DNA of 64,000 nucleotides from Gemmataceae bacterium (GTDB lineage: Bacteria; Planctomycetota; Planctomycetia; Gemmatales; Gemmataceae). Under the pieces are notes generated by a model. The model was not told the DNA's origin. It did not search any database and saw only the letters and a list, made by a program, of their open reading frames with translations. Location: positions 1-64,000 of the forward strand of contig JAKEET010000050.1 of NCBI GenBank assembly GCA_022616435.1, read 5' to 3'. Every line of letters begins with the position of its first letter. Within the stretch, counting starts at the first letter, position 1. Shown piece by piece: positions 45,308 through 53,168 of the stretch. Position numbers and translations under genes: made by a program.

Positions 45308-45323
45308 GGTCAACACGCATTAA

Positions 45324-45349
45324 CCACTGATTTCACGGATAGCACGGAT
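45324..45349 (-). repeat. Inverted copy of the ATCCGTG repeat
   Basis: Reads, on the minus strand, ATCCGTGCTATCCGTG and onward, matching 45401-45426 at 24 of 26 bases in opposite orientation. Together they can form a hairpin between the two glycosyltransferase genes. Confidence 0.85.
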
Positions 45350-45391
45350 CAGCTGGCAGACACGCTCTGAGTTCTGATCGCCGAGCTTCCC

Positions 45392-45432
45392 GATTTCGAC
45401 ATCCGTGCTATCCGTGCAATCCGTGGTGAGAA
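45392..45432 (+). repeat. Dispersed 41-bp repeat (ATCCGTG family), copy 2
   Basis: 40 of 41 bases identical to 35438-35478, about 10 kb away. It ends just before the stop of the second glycosyltransferase gene (45440, minus). Confidence 0.9.
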
Positions 45433-45439
45433 ATCCTGG

Positions 45440-46507
45440 CTAGACGCCGACGCGCAAGTCGAGCCGCTGGATGGCTTGTTCCAACCGGCGCCGGGCGGCG
45501 GCCTCGTCGTCGTGCAGCAGGCTGGCCACCACGGCGTTCAGCTCGCGGAAGCTGTTGGCTTGCTGCACGTCGCCGCGCCACCAGGCCCAGGCGCGGCGCG
45601 TCCAGGTTTCGGCGGCGACGATCCGCGCCAGCAAGCGAAACTGCCAGCGCGGCCAGTGCTTGGCCCCGAAGGTCAGCAGCGAATGCCGCGTCACCAGGCG
45701 CAGCGCCGCCGGCACGGGGCGGCTGTGGAGGGGATGATGGTGGACCACCGCCAGATTCGGTTCGTACCACACCGACCAGCCGTGCGCGCGGGCGCGCAGG
45801 CACAGGTCGACGTCTTCGTAGTACAGGAAAAAGCGTTCATCGAGCCCGCCCAGGTCGTGGAGGCACGCGCGGCGCACCAGCAGGCAGCAGCCGGTCACCC
45901 AGGCCACCGGCTGCCGGTCGGCGCCGCGGACCGGCCGGTACTTGCGGCGGCGGCGCGGCACGGCTAAGCGCGCCAGCGTGGACAGGAGCGTCGGAAACGG
46001 GCCGGACGAAAGCTGCTGGCCGCCGTCGCTGTCGCGCAGGTGAAAGCCGACGATGCCGGCCCGGTCGCTCCCGGCTCGGTCGTCCGCGGCGGCGAGCTGG
46101 TCGGCGACGGCGAGCGCGCTGTCGAGGAATCCCTCCGACAGCGTCGTGTCGGGATTCAACAGCAAGAACCAGTCGCCCTGGCTGAGCCGGCAGCCTTCGT
46201 TGACGGCCCTGGCAAAGCCGTGGTTCTTGCCCCAGCGGCGCAGCGACACCTGCGGCAGCCGCCGCAGCTTCTTGGCCAGCGGGTGAGCCGGCGAATGATT
46301 ATCGATGATGACGATCTCCGCGTCGCCCCGGCGCACGCAGGCGGATGCCAGCAGTTGCCGGACCAGTTCGGCGGTTGGTTCCCATTGACGATAGTTGACG
46401 ATGACGACCGACAGGCGCGGCAGGCCGAGCTGTCGAAGCGTCCGCGGCCGGGGTTGACTGGCGGGAGTTGGGGGCGCGAGCAACGTCTGCGCCGGCGACG
46501 AGGCCAT
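45440..46507 (-). CDS. Family 2 glycosyltransferase
   Basis: A 355-residue GT2 enzyme: LSVVIVNYRQWEPTAELVR, EIVIIDNHSP, a NHGFARAVNEG helix, LLNPDTTLSEGF (DxD equivalent), and FFLYYEDVDLCLRARAHGW. It has a C-terminal extension of about 80 helical residues. GGAAGGAG precedes the ATG at 46507. It belongs to the same group as the enzyme encoded at 44453 but is not a close copy. The pair likely builds part of a surface glycan. Confidence 0.9.
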   Translation of the reverse strand: MASSPAQTLLAPPTPASQPRPRTLRQLGLPRLSVVIVNYRQWEPTAELVRQLLASACVRRGDAEIVIIDNHSPAHPLAKKLRRLPQVSLRRWGKNHGFARAVNEGCRLSQGDWFLLLNPDTTLSEGFLDSALAVADQLAAADDRAGSDRAGIVGFHLRDSDGGQQLSSGPFPTLLSTLARLAVPRRRRKYRPVRGADRQPVAWVTGCCLLVRRACLHDLGGLDERFFLYYEDVDLCLRARAHGWSVWYEPNLAVVHHHPLHSRPVPAALRLVTRHSLLTFGAKHWPRWQFRLLARIVAAETWTRRAWAWWRGDVQQANSFRELNAVVASLLHDDEAAARRRLEQAIQRLDLRVGV

Positions 46508-46608
46508 TACGGGCTCCTTCCCTGAGGCCGCGAAACGGGCAGGGCCGGCACAGTATAAGAGGATTGCGAGTCGGGAAGCAATGCCGGGTTACGCGACGGC
46601 CGTTTTCC

Positions 46609-46630
46609 GGACAGGATCGGCATCCTGTCC
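46609..46630. repeat. Hairpin of the GGACAGGA family, copy 1
   Basis: GGACAGGAT-CGGC-ATCCTGTCC, a perfect 9-bp stem with a 4-base loop. Confidence 0.85.
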
Positions 46631-46751
46631 TACGATTGTCGGCCGTGAGGATCGTCGCAAGGTTGCCTGGTTTTCCTAGGTTCCCGAATATAATGACATT
46701 GCCTGTTCGCCCCCACCACCTTGCCCTCGATTGGACCAGCCAGAGAAGAGT

Positions 46752-46769
46752 GCCCAGGATTCCCTGGGC
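46752..46769. repeat. Short perfect hairpin
   Basis: GCCCAGG-ATTC-CCTGGGC, 7-bp stem, between the two GGACAGGA hairpins. Confidence 0.75.
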
Positions 46770-46788
46770 GATTACAATAAGTGCGTAT

Positions 46789-46812
46789 CGGACAGGACTC
46801 CGCTCCTGTCCG
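46789..46812. repeat. Hairpin of the GGACAGGA family, copy 2
   Basis: CGGACAGGA-CTCCGC-TCCTGTCCG, a perfect 9-bp stem sharing its stem sequence but not its loop with the copy at 46609. Confidence 0.85.
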
Positions 46813-46932
46813 CCTCAATGCGGTGGAAGCCTCGACAGACACGGACGCGGCACGGGGTGCGTCATTCACGCGCGGTCTTGAGCAGGGATGAGTCAAGCAG
46901 GCCGCGGATTCGCTTCCCCTAGCGAGTGAGCC

Positions 46933-48237
46933 GTGAAAAAGCTGTTGATGTTCATCATGCTCGCCGTTGCCGCCGCGGCGGGTTTCTACCTCTGGCGAAT
47001 CGCCCCGCGCAATCACACCCTGTCCGAAAGTCAGCTCACGTTCGCTCCCCTGCAGCAGGCGACCATGCGCGACATCGTCAGCGCCACCGGCATGCTGGAG
47101 GCGTGCGAGCCGATCATCGTCGGCAGTGAAATGCCGGGCATGGTCCAGGCCGTGCTGGGAAAGATCAATCAAGTCGTTCCGGAGGGGACGGTGCTGGCCC
47201 GCCTCGATGACCGCAAGCTGAAGCTCAAGCTCGAAGAAGCCGGCAACGGGGTGCGCACGGCCAAGGCGGCGCTCTTGCAGGCGGAATCGAGCCGCGACGC
47301 CGCCGAGATCGCGGTGAAGACGCAGACCGAACTGGCCAAGAGCCGCGGCGGCTTCCGCGCCGACAAGGAGCAAGCCGAAGCGCAGGCGAAGGCAGCCCAG
47401 GCCGGCGTCGTGGCGGCCCAGGCCCGGCTCGAAGTCGCCAACACCGCCCTCAAGGAAGCCCAGCTCGCGCTCGACATGACCTGGATCAAGGTGCCGGGAC
47501 CGCTGTCCGCCGGGCCGAAGCGCGATTTCCTGATCCTGGACCGCAAGGTTCACGAGGGCCAGATGGTGGGGCCGCAAGGTCCGCCCTTGTTCGTGCTCGC
47601 CGCCGGCCTCGACCGCATGGAGGTTCACGCCCAGGTTGCCGAAGGCGACGTCAACAAGGTCAAGCGCGGCCAGGTCGCCATCTTCAGTGTCACTACTTTT
47701 GCCGACGAGGAGATCGAGTTCCGCGGCGCCGTCAAGGAAATCCGTCCACAGGCGTCGAACATCAAGGGCGGGATCTATTACGACACGGTCATCGAAGTCG
47801 TCAATCAGCAAGACCCGGAGTCCGGCGAATGGCAGTTGCGCCCCGGCATGACGGTGTCGGTGGACATCGTGCGGCGCGAACACAAGGACGTCTGGCGCAT
47901 CCCGACCGCGGCGCTCAACTTCCACCTGGAAGCGGCGTATCATTCCGACGCCGTCAAGGCCCGGCTCGCCCAGTGGCAGCAGCGTGCGGACTCCCGGGAT
48001 TGGCACGCGCTGTGGATCTGGGACGCCGCGAAGCAAGGTCCGTGGCCGCTGTTCGTCCGCCTCAACGGGCTGAAGAACGGCGAGCCGGGACTGAAGGACG
48101 CTGAAGGGATCGAAGTGCTGGAATGGGAACAGGGGAGCGAGCCGAGCCCATCCGCGGTCCCGCGCGTGATCATCGCCGCCCCGCTCGCGCAACCGCCAGG
48201 CTTCTTCGACAAGCCGGCGAATATCAAAGTGAGTTAG
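46933..48237 (+). CDS. HlyD/MacA-type periplasmic adaptor
   Basis: A 434-residue membrane-fusion protein: an N-terminal membrane anchor (LLMFIMLAVAAAAGFYLW), a lipoyl half-motif (GMLEACEPIIVGSEMPGMV), a long coiled-coil hairpin with Ala/Glu-rich heptads (residues about 95-180), and beta-barrel segments (RMEVHAQVAEGDVNKVKRGQ). It would link the inner-membrane ABC transporter encoded next to an outer-membrane channel. GTG 46933 is used as the start; an ATG 15 bases later is possible. First gene of a three-gene efflux operon; its stop lies within a heptamer-repeat array. Confidence 0.9.
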   Translation: MKKLLMFIMLAVAAAAGFYLWRIAPRNHTLSESQLTFAPLQQATMRDIVSATGMLEACEPIIVGSEMPGMVQAVLGKINQVVPEGTVLARLDDRKLKLKLEEAGNGVRTAKAALLQAESSRDAAEIAVKTQTELAKSRGGFRADKEQAEAQAKAAQAGVVAAQARLEVANTALKEAQLALDMTWIKVPGPLSAGPKRDFLILDRKVHEGQMVGPQGPPLFVLAAGLDRMEVHAQVAEGDVNKVKRGQVAIFSVTTFADEEIEFRGAVKEIRPQASNIKGGIYYDTVIEVVNQQDPESGEWQLRPGMTVSVDIVRREHKDVWRIPTAALNFHLEAAYHSDAVKARLAQWQQRADSRDWHALWIWDAAKQGPWPLFVRLNGLKNGEPGLKDAEGIEVLEWEQGSEPSPSAVPRVIIAAPLAQPPGFFDKPANIKVS

Positions 48238-48325
48238 TCATTGGTCATTGGTCATCAGTCGGTGACGCCGCTGGTTTGCCCCCTCCAATGACTAATGACT
48301 AATGACTAATGACTAATGACCAATG
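48236..48325. repeat. Heptamer repeat array with inverted arms, array B
   Basis: GTCATTG units (48238-48256) lie just after the adaptor stop codon; the complementary side has about five tandem ATGACTA/ATGACCA units (48288-48325). The sides pair into a hairpin. The start codon of the ABC ATPase (48323) is the last ATG of the array, with no ribosome binding site between. Confidence 0.88.
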
Positions 48326-49042
48326 GCCATCATCGCGCTCGATAACGTGTCGAAAGTCTATGAAGGCAGCGGCGTGCCGGTACGGGCGCTGCGCGGCGTG
48401 ACCATCACGATCCGCACCGGCGAATTTGTGGCCATCCGCGGCGCCAGCGGCTCCGGCAAGTCCACGTTGATGAACATCATCGGCTGCCTGGATCGGGCGA
48501 CGTCGGGGAGCTATCACCTCGACGGCCGCGACGTCAGCACGCTGAGCCGCACGGAGCTGGCGCACCTGCGCAATCGCAAGCTGGGGTTCGTGTTCCAGGG
48601 CTTCAACCTGCTCAAGCGCTACTCGGCGCTGGACAACGTCGCCCTTCCCTTGATCTATTCGCGCGTCGCGCCGGCGCGCCGCCGGGCCAAGGCTCTGGAA
48701 GTGCTCGACCTGGTCGGGCTCGGGAACCGCGCCCACCATCTGCCGAATCAGTTGTCCGGCGGCCAGCAGCAGCGCGCCGCCATCGCCCGCGCCCTCGTCA
48801 ACGAGCCGCAAATCCTGCTGGCCGACGAGCCGACCGGCAACCTCGATTCGGCGACGGGGACCGAGATCCTGGCCGAATTCAAGCGGCTGAACCATCAGCT
48901 TGGGCAAACGATCGTGCTGGTCACGCACGACGCGGCCGTCGCCGCCCAGGCGCCGCGCGAGATCACGATCAAGGACGGCCTGGTCGACAGCGACATCCGC
49001 GACGGCGAGCTGGTGGACTTGCCGCCGGTGGAAGACTCGTGA
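48323..49042 (+). CDS. MacB-type ABC transporter ATPase
   Basis: A 239-residue ABC ATPase with Walker [11 protein letters not shown]-loop FVFQGFNLL, signature LSGGQQQR, Walker [14 protein letters not shown] and H-loop VTHD. The sequence is of the LolD/MacB type. It energises the permease encoded next. Its ATG at 48323 falls in the last unit of the repeat array and has no Shine-Dalgarno sequence, so initiation may depend on coupling or on the repeat. Confidence 0.95.
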   Translation: MAIIALDNVSKVYEGSGVPVRALRGVTITIRTGEFVAIRGASGSGKSTLMNIIGCLDRATSGSYHLDGRDVSTLSRTELAHLRNRKLGFVFQGFNLLKRYSALDNVALPLIYSRVAPARRRAKALEVLDLVGLGNRAHHLPNQLSGGQQQRAAIARALVNEPQILLADEPTGNLDSATGTEILAEFKRLNHQLGQTIVLVTHDAAVAAQAPREITIKDGLVDSDIRDGELVDLPPVEDS

Positions 49043-49129
49043 GTATAGGTTAAGTTTTTCAACGTTTTCAACCTGACCGAACCGAAAACGGACAGATTGG
49101 AAATCTATCGTACGAGACGCCTCCGCGTT

Positions 49130-50341
49130 ATGGGCATCCTGTCCGCGATCAACATGGCATTGGCCGCCCTGCTGGTGCACAAGGGCCGAACCGCGCTCAC
49201 CAGTCTGGGCATCGTCATCGGCACGGGCGCCGTCATCGCCATGGTGTCGGCGGCGGGCGGGGCCCGGCAGAAGCTCGACGAGCGGCTCGACAACGTCGGC
49301 AAGAACCTGATCCTGGTCCGGGCCGGGGCCCGCTCCAGCAGCGGCACGCTCACCGATCTCAAGCCGATCACCAACGAGGACGCCAACCTGCTGCGCCGCC
49401 ACTTGAAGAACCTGGTCCACGGCATCGTCGAGGTCCAGGCGATCGTGCGCGTGGCCGCCACCCGGACCCGCTCCTGCGCCACCATGATCTGCGGCACCAA
49501 CTCCGAGATGCGCAGGGTGCGGGCCTGGGTGGTCCGGCACGGCCGGTTCATCACCGACGAAGACCTGAAGAAACAGGCCAACATCTGCGTCCTGTGCGCG
49601 ACCGCCCATGACAAGCTGTTTCCGGGCATGGCGAACCCGGTGGGTCAGAGGGTCCGCGTGGACAATCTCTACCTGCGCGTCGTGGGCACCCTCGAGCCCA
49701 AGGGCCGGTCGCCGGTCGGCGGCGACCAGGACGATCAGATCTTCGTGCCGCTGACCACGGTGCAAAAGAAGCTCGACGACGCCGAACGACTGAGCTTGAT
49801 CCTGACCTCGGTGAAGGACATGAGCCAGCTCGACAAGACCAAGGACGAGATGATCGCGGTGCTGCGCGACAAGCGCCGCGTCAAGGCGGGGCAAGAGGAC
49901 TTCGACGTCAGCACCGTGCAGGAGATGGCCTCGATCGCCGTCATCATGTCGAGCACCATGCACTTCCTCGCCATCGCGATCGCCTCGATCTCGCTGCTCG
50001 TCGGCGGCATCGGCATCATGAACATCATGCTCGTGTCGGTGACGGAGCGCACCCGCGAGATCGGCATCCGCATGGCCATCGGCGCCACGCCGTTCGACGT
50101 GCTCACGCAGTTCCTGATCGAGGCGGTGGTGCTGTCATTGATCGGCGGCGCCATCGGCGTCTCGGCGGGCCTGGGCACGGCCTACTTGCTCTCGTGGCTG
50201 TTCAACTGGCCGGTGGTCGTCGAGTACTCGATGATCGGCATCGCCTTCGGCGTCTCCGCCGGCGTCGGCGTGTTCTTCGGCTACTACCCGGCGTACCGGG
50301 CGTCGCAGCTCGACCCCATCGAAGCGCTGCGGCACGAGTGA
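49130..50341 (+). CDS. MacB-type ABC transporter permease (FtsX fold)
   Basis: A 403-residue permease with the MacB topology: one N-terminal membrane helix (TSLGIVIGTGAVIAMVSA), a periplasmic MacB-PCD domain of about 200 residues, and three C-terminal helices (HFLAIAIASISLLVGGIGIMN and two after RTREIGIRMAIGA). The start at 49130 is preferred to a TTG 33 bases upstream. It follows the ATPase gene by 87 bases. With the HlyD protein it forms a tripartite efflux or export system; the substrate is unknown. Confidence 0.92.
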   Translation: MGILSAINMALAALLVHKGRTALTSLGIVIGTGAVIAMVSAAGGARQKLDERLDNVGKNLILVRAGARSSSGTLTDLKPITNEDANLLRRHLKNLVHGIVEVQAIVRVAATRTRSCATMICGTNSEMRRVRAWVVRHGRFITDEDLKKQANICVLCATAHDKLFPGMANPVGQRVRVDNLYLRVVGTLEPKGRSPVGGDQDDQIFVPLTTVQKKLDDAERLSLILTSVKDMSQLDKTKDEMIAVLRDKRRVKAGQEDFDVSTVQEMASIAVIMSSTMHFLAIAIASISLLVGGIGIMNIMLVSVTERTREIGIRMAIGATPFDVLTQFLIEAVVLSLIGGAIGVSAGLGTAYLLSWLFNWPVVVEYSMIGIAFGVSAGVGVFFGYYPAYRASQLDPIEALRHE

Positions 50342-50402
50342 TCAATCGACGCGTGGCCGCGGCTTCGAACTCAGCCCCGGCCACGTCACCCGTTTCCATC
50401 GA

Positions 50403-51299
50403 CTACCACACCGAAATCTCCTGCTCCAAGTCGACCTTGAAGTGTTCCAGCACCCGGCTGCGGACGAGTTCCAGCAGCCGCAGCACGTCGCGAGCCGTCG
50501 AGCCCGGCTCGACGACCACGTAGTTGGCGTCGCGGTCGTTGACCTGGGCGCCGCCGACCTTGGCGCCGACCAGTCCGGCTTGCTCGATCAGCGCCGCCGC
50601 GCTCAGGCCGGGCGGGTTCTTGAACATGCGCGTCGCCGCCTGGTAGCTGAACGGGTGGCTGGCCTTGCGGTGAATCCAGGCCTTGCGCAGCCGCTTGACG
50701 ATGGCGTCGGTGCTGTCGGTTTCCAGCTCGAAGTCGGCCGTGAGCAGCACGGGCTCGTCGAGATTGCTGGTGCGGTAGGAGAAGCGCAGGTCGTCGCGCT
50801 CCCGCGTCAGGACGCGGCCCTGGCTATCGAGCAGGTCGACCGACTGGACGAACTGGCCGATCTCGCCCGCCCGGTCGCCGGCGTTGAGCCGGATGGCGCC
50901 GCCGACCGAGCCGGGCATGCCGACGAGGTGCTCGAGTCCGGTGAGGCCGTGGCGGGCGGCCGCGGCAATGAGGGCGCCGAGCGAGGCGCCGCAGCCGGCG
51001 CGAATGCGGCGGCCCTGGGCGGTGATGTCGGTGAACGGGGCGCGGTTGAGCCGCAGCACGGCGCCCGGCACCCCTTCGTCATTCACCAGGACGCTGCAGC
51101 CGGCGCCCAGGATGCGCAGCGGAACCCGCCGCTCGCAGCAGCGCTTGACGACCGCCGCCAGCTCCTGGACCGAGCGCGGCTCGACCATGACCTCGGCCGG
51201 CCCGCCGATCTTGAACAAGGTGAACGGGGCCAGCGGCTCCTTGAGTTTCAGGATCTCGGTGAATTCCGCCAGCTCGCCGGCCACGTCGGTCTGCGCCAT
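50403..51299 (-). CDS. murB: UDP-N-acetylenolpyruvoylglucosamine reductase
   Basis: A 298-residue FAD enzyme of peptidoglycan precursor synthesis. FAD-binding blocks ILGAGCSVLVNDEGVPG and LVGMPGSVGGAIRLNAG are clear, as is the FSYRTS arginine motif, and the C-terminal VDLEQEI glutamate. The segment that usually reads SAG(S/C)xFxNP, with the catalytic Ser or Cys, here reads AATRMFKNPPG, so that residue is an Arg. GGAGGA precedes the ATG at 51299; the frame continues upstream into repeat sequence. The gene is divergent from the QueD-like gene across a repeat array. Confidence 0.9.
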   Translation of the reverse strand: MAQTDVAGELAEFTEILKLKEPLAPFTLFKIGGPAEVMVEPRSVQELAAVVKRCCERRVPLRILGAGCSVLVNDEGVPGAVLRLNRAPFTDITAQGRRIRAGCGASLGALIAAAARHGLTGLEHLVGMPGSVGGAIRLNAGDRAGEIGQFVQSVDLLDSQGRVLTRERDDLRFSYRTSNLDEPVLLTADFELETDSTDAIVKRLRKAWIHRKASHPFSYQAATRMFKNPPGLSAAALIEQAGLVGAKVGGAQVNDRDANYVVVEPGSTARDVLRLLELVRSRVLEHFKVDLEQEISVW

Positions 51300-51316
51300 G
51301 CCGCTTCCTCCGATGG

Positions 51317-51471
51317 ATTGTAGTGGTTGGTGGTTCGTGGTTGGTGGTTGGCGAGAATCGGCACCGAGCACTTGCCACTCATTGTAGTGGTTAGTGGTTG
51401 GTGAACGACTCACCAACCACTAACCACACCAACCACTAACCACCAACCACTAACCACTAACCACTACAATG
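51317..51471. repeat. Heptamer repeat array with inverted arms, array C
   Basis: GTGGTTG units at 51317-51352, more GTGGTTA/GTGGTTG units from 51381, and the complementary CCACTAA/CCACCAA units to 51471. ATTGTAGTGGTTAGTGG (51381) is repeated as its exact reverse complement at 51454-51470. It fills most of the gap between divergent murB and the QueD-like gene. Confidence 0.88.
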
Positions 51472-51501
51472 ACTTCAACTTCGCGGCGCCGTGAGGACGA
51501 C

Positions 51502-51912
51502 ATGTATCAGGTTACCAAGGAAATCCGGTTTTGCTACGGCCATCGGCTGCTCAACTACGACGGCAAGTGCCGCCACCTGCACGGGCACAACGGCCGGGCG
51601 GTCATCACGCTGTCGGCCGACAACCTGGACCAGCTGGGCATGGTCGTGGACTTCTCGCACATCAAAAAGGTCGTCGGCGGCTGGATCGACGCGCACCTGG
51701 ATCATCGCATGCTGCTGCAGCGGAGCGATCCTGCCGTACCGGAGCTGCTGCGGCAGGGCGAACCACTGTACCTGCTCGATGAAAACCCGACCGCGGAGAA
51801 CATCGCCAAGCTGATTTACGACATCACGGCGGCGCAGGGCTTTCCGGTGCTCGAAGTGAGGCTCTGGGAAACCGACGACTCGTTCGCGGTGTACCGGCGC
51901 GACGACCGCTGA
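51502..51912 (+). CDS. 6-pyruvoyl-tetrahydropterin synthase/QueD family protein
   Basis: A 136-residue T-fold protein. Zinc ligands are visible in YGHRLL and RHLHGHN, the catalytic Cys in GKCRHLHG, and the conserved VVDFSHIK and LDHRMLL blocks follow, with Glu in VRLWETDDS. It acts on dihydroneopterin triphosphate, in queuosine synthesis (QueD) or as a pterin synthase. No other queuosine gene is nearby; the radical SAM gene downstream is on the other strand and does not look like QueE. Start at 51502 with GAGGA upstream. Confidence 0.9.
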   Translation: MYQVTKEIRFCYGHRLLNYDGKCRHLHGHNGRAVITLSADNLDQLGMVVDFSHIKKVVGGWIDAHLDHRMLLQRSDPAVPELLRQGEPLYLLDENPTAENIAKLIYDITAAQGFPVLEVRLWETDDSFAVYRRDDR

Positions 51913-51942
51913 CGCTGGTCGGAAAAATGCCGCGGTTTGCGC

Positions 51943-51972
51943 TTGACAGGTTTTGCGACGCGGGCGTAAGAT
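51943..51972 (+). promoter_or_regulatory. Strong sigma-70-like promoter
   Basis: TTGACA (51943-51948) and TAAGAT (51967-51972) are 18 bases apart, the best promoter match in the window. No coding region follows on this strand before the terminator at 52144-52203. Confidence 0.65.
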
Positions 51973-51978
51973 ACCAAC

Positions 51979-52203
51979 GGCTGGCGGAGCAAACTCCCAT
52001 CTAGGCTCCGGCGGCCGGGACTTCAGCAATCGGACGACGCGGTTCGATTCATGTCCTTGCGAATAGCCTGGTTCGGACGACAACAGCACATGCCTTCCCG
52101 TCGGGGAACGGCGATCTCTTTCCGCTGATCGGTGGTGGATTCTAACCGGAAGCGTCGCGCGGTTCCAAACCCCCCAGGGACCAGCACGCTTCCGGTTCTT
52201 TTT
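51979..52203 (+). ncRNA. Candidate non-coding RNA of about 225 nt
   Basis: Between the promoter at 51943 and an intrinsic terminator at 52144-52203 lies no convincing gene. The interval can form several local stems, for example AATCG/CGATT near 52028-52050 and CCGT/ACGG near 52098-52111. I could not match it to 6S RNA, SRP RNA, RNase P or tmRNA by their signature sequences. A 25-codon frame (52051-52128) has no ribosome binding site. It could alternatively be a long 3' region of the QueD-like gene. Confidence 0.5.
52144..52203 (+). terminator. Rho-independent terminator
   Basis: An 11-bp perfect outer stem (AACCGGAAGCG / CGCTTCCGGTT) encloses a second stem (GGTTCC / GGGACC), followed by CTTTTTG. 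It points in the plus direction, ending the candidate RNA just before the convergent radical SAM gene. Confidence 0.85.
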
Positions 52204-52205
52204 GT

Positions 52206-53126
52206 TCACGCATCTCTGCCAATCGCCGACGCGTTGGCGCACAGCGCTCCATGTTGCCAGCACGTGAAGCACGCTTGATGCCGCAATGGGAACGCGCGAT
52301 CCGCGTCGGCAAGCGTCGCGCCGAGGCGAGCGTCCGGCGCGTCGAGCAGGATCGGACAGACGTAGACGCCGCGGTCGGTCACCACGCGGCTGTGGCTGCA
52401 CACGAGCTGGCCGGCGTCATAGCCCGCCATCATGGCCGGCGTGACGCGCTCCTCCGGTTGATAGCCGCGGCGCCGCTGGACCTCCGCGCCGAGCCGCAGC
52501 GCTGGGAGAATCTTGACGCGGGGGCGCGGACACCCGTTCTGTTGCAGCAGCTCCACGAAGCCATCGAACAGGCGACCGTCATCGTCATCGTCGTTCACGC
52601 GCGTCACGGTGAGGATCGGCAGAAACCCGTGCGCCGCGAGCTGCCGGACGCCGCGCAGGCTGCGCTCGAAGGTTCCGGCGCCGCGGATGGGATCGTTCTG
52701 GTCCGCGGTGAAACCGTCGATCGACACCCGGAATTCAAGGCTGTAGGGGGAGGCGTCCTCCGCGGTCCGCAGACGCGCTAGCCACTCGTCCTTCAACACC
52801 GTGCCGTTGGTGAGGACCGTGGCGGGGCCGTAGCGCAACGTCATTTCGAGGATGGCCGTCATGTCGGGGTTCAAGAACGGCTCGCCGCCGGTGAAGTAAT
52901 ACTCCTTGACGCCGAGGCGGACCGACTCGTCCAGGGCGCGGCGGATCGTGTCCACGTCCAGGAATTCAAAGGCGTGGTTGTGCGGGCTGCAACTGATGAA
53001 GCAGTGGCTGCACGTCAGATTGCAGAGCGTGCCGGCGACCTGGAACCAGAGGTCGTCGAGGTGGCCCAGCGCAACGCTCGGCGCAACGCTCGGAACGTCA
53101 GGATCTTCGACGATGGGAAGCTGCAT
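52206..53126 (-). CDS. Radical SAM protein with Cys-rich C-terminus
   Basis: A 306-residue radical SAM enzyme. CNLTCSHC (Cys35, 39, 42) binds the SAM cluster, followed by YYFTGGEPFLNP and VLTNGT. The C-terminus holds more cysteines (VCSHSR, VCPILLD, ACFTCWQHGALC), consistent with a SPASM-like or twitch auxiliary cluster. It follows the FAD oxidoreductase gene by 42 bases on the same strand. SPASM-type enzymes modify peptides or small molecules; no precursor peptide gene was seen. The reaction is unknown. Confidence 0.85.
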   Translation of the reverse strand: MQLPIVEDPDVPSVAPSVALGHLDDLWFQVAGTLCNLTCSHCFISCSPHNHAFEFLDVDTIRRALDESVRLGVKEYYFTGGEPFLNPDMTAILEMTLRYGPATVLTNGTVLKDEWLARLRTAEDASPYSLEFRVSIDGFTADQNDPIRGAGTFERSLRGVRQLAAHGFLPILTVTRVNDDDDDGRLFDGFVELLQQNGCPRPRVKILPALRLGAEVQRRRGYQPEERVTPAMMAGYDAGQLVCSHSRVVTDRGVYVCPILLDAPDARLGATLADADRAFPLRHQACFTCWQHGALCANASAIGRDA

Positions 53127-53168
53127 GTCAAAACTCTTGCGAATTCCGCGACGTGATGCGCTGTCGCA

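Larger units (their letters stand above)
46508..46932. other. 425-base intergenic region with three hairpins
   Basis: Lies between the divergent glycosyltransferase and HlyD-type genes. It holds hairpins at 46609-46630, 46752-46769 and 46789-46812, two of which share a GGACAGGA stem. A TATAAT at 46689-46694 could be a -10 element but lacks a well-spaced -35. No gene is supportable. Confidence 0.6.

Noticed and set aside
51317..51471. Repeat array as a possible CRISPR
   Set aside because: Units are 7 bases with no spacers and occur on both strands as inverted arms; no cas genes are nearby.
52051..52128. 25-codon plus-strand frame inside the candidate RNA
   Set aside because: No ribosome binding site and no recognisable sequence; noted only as an alternative leader peptide.
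52206..53126. Radical SAM gene as queE, given a QueD-like neighbour
   Set aside because: It is on the opposite strand, has extra C-terminal cysteines and is longer than QueE; it pairs with the FAD oxidoreductase gene instead.
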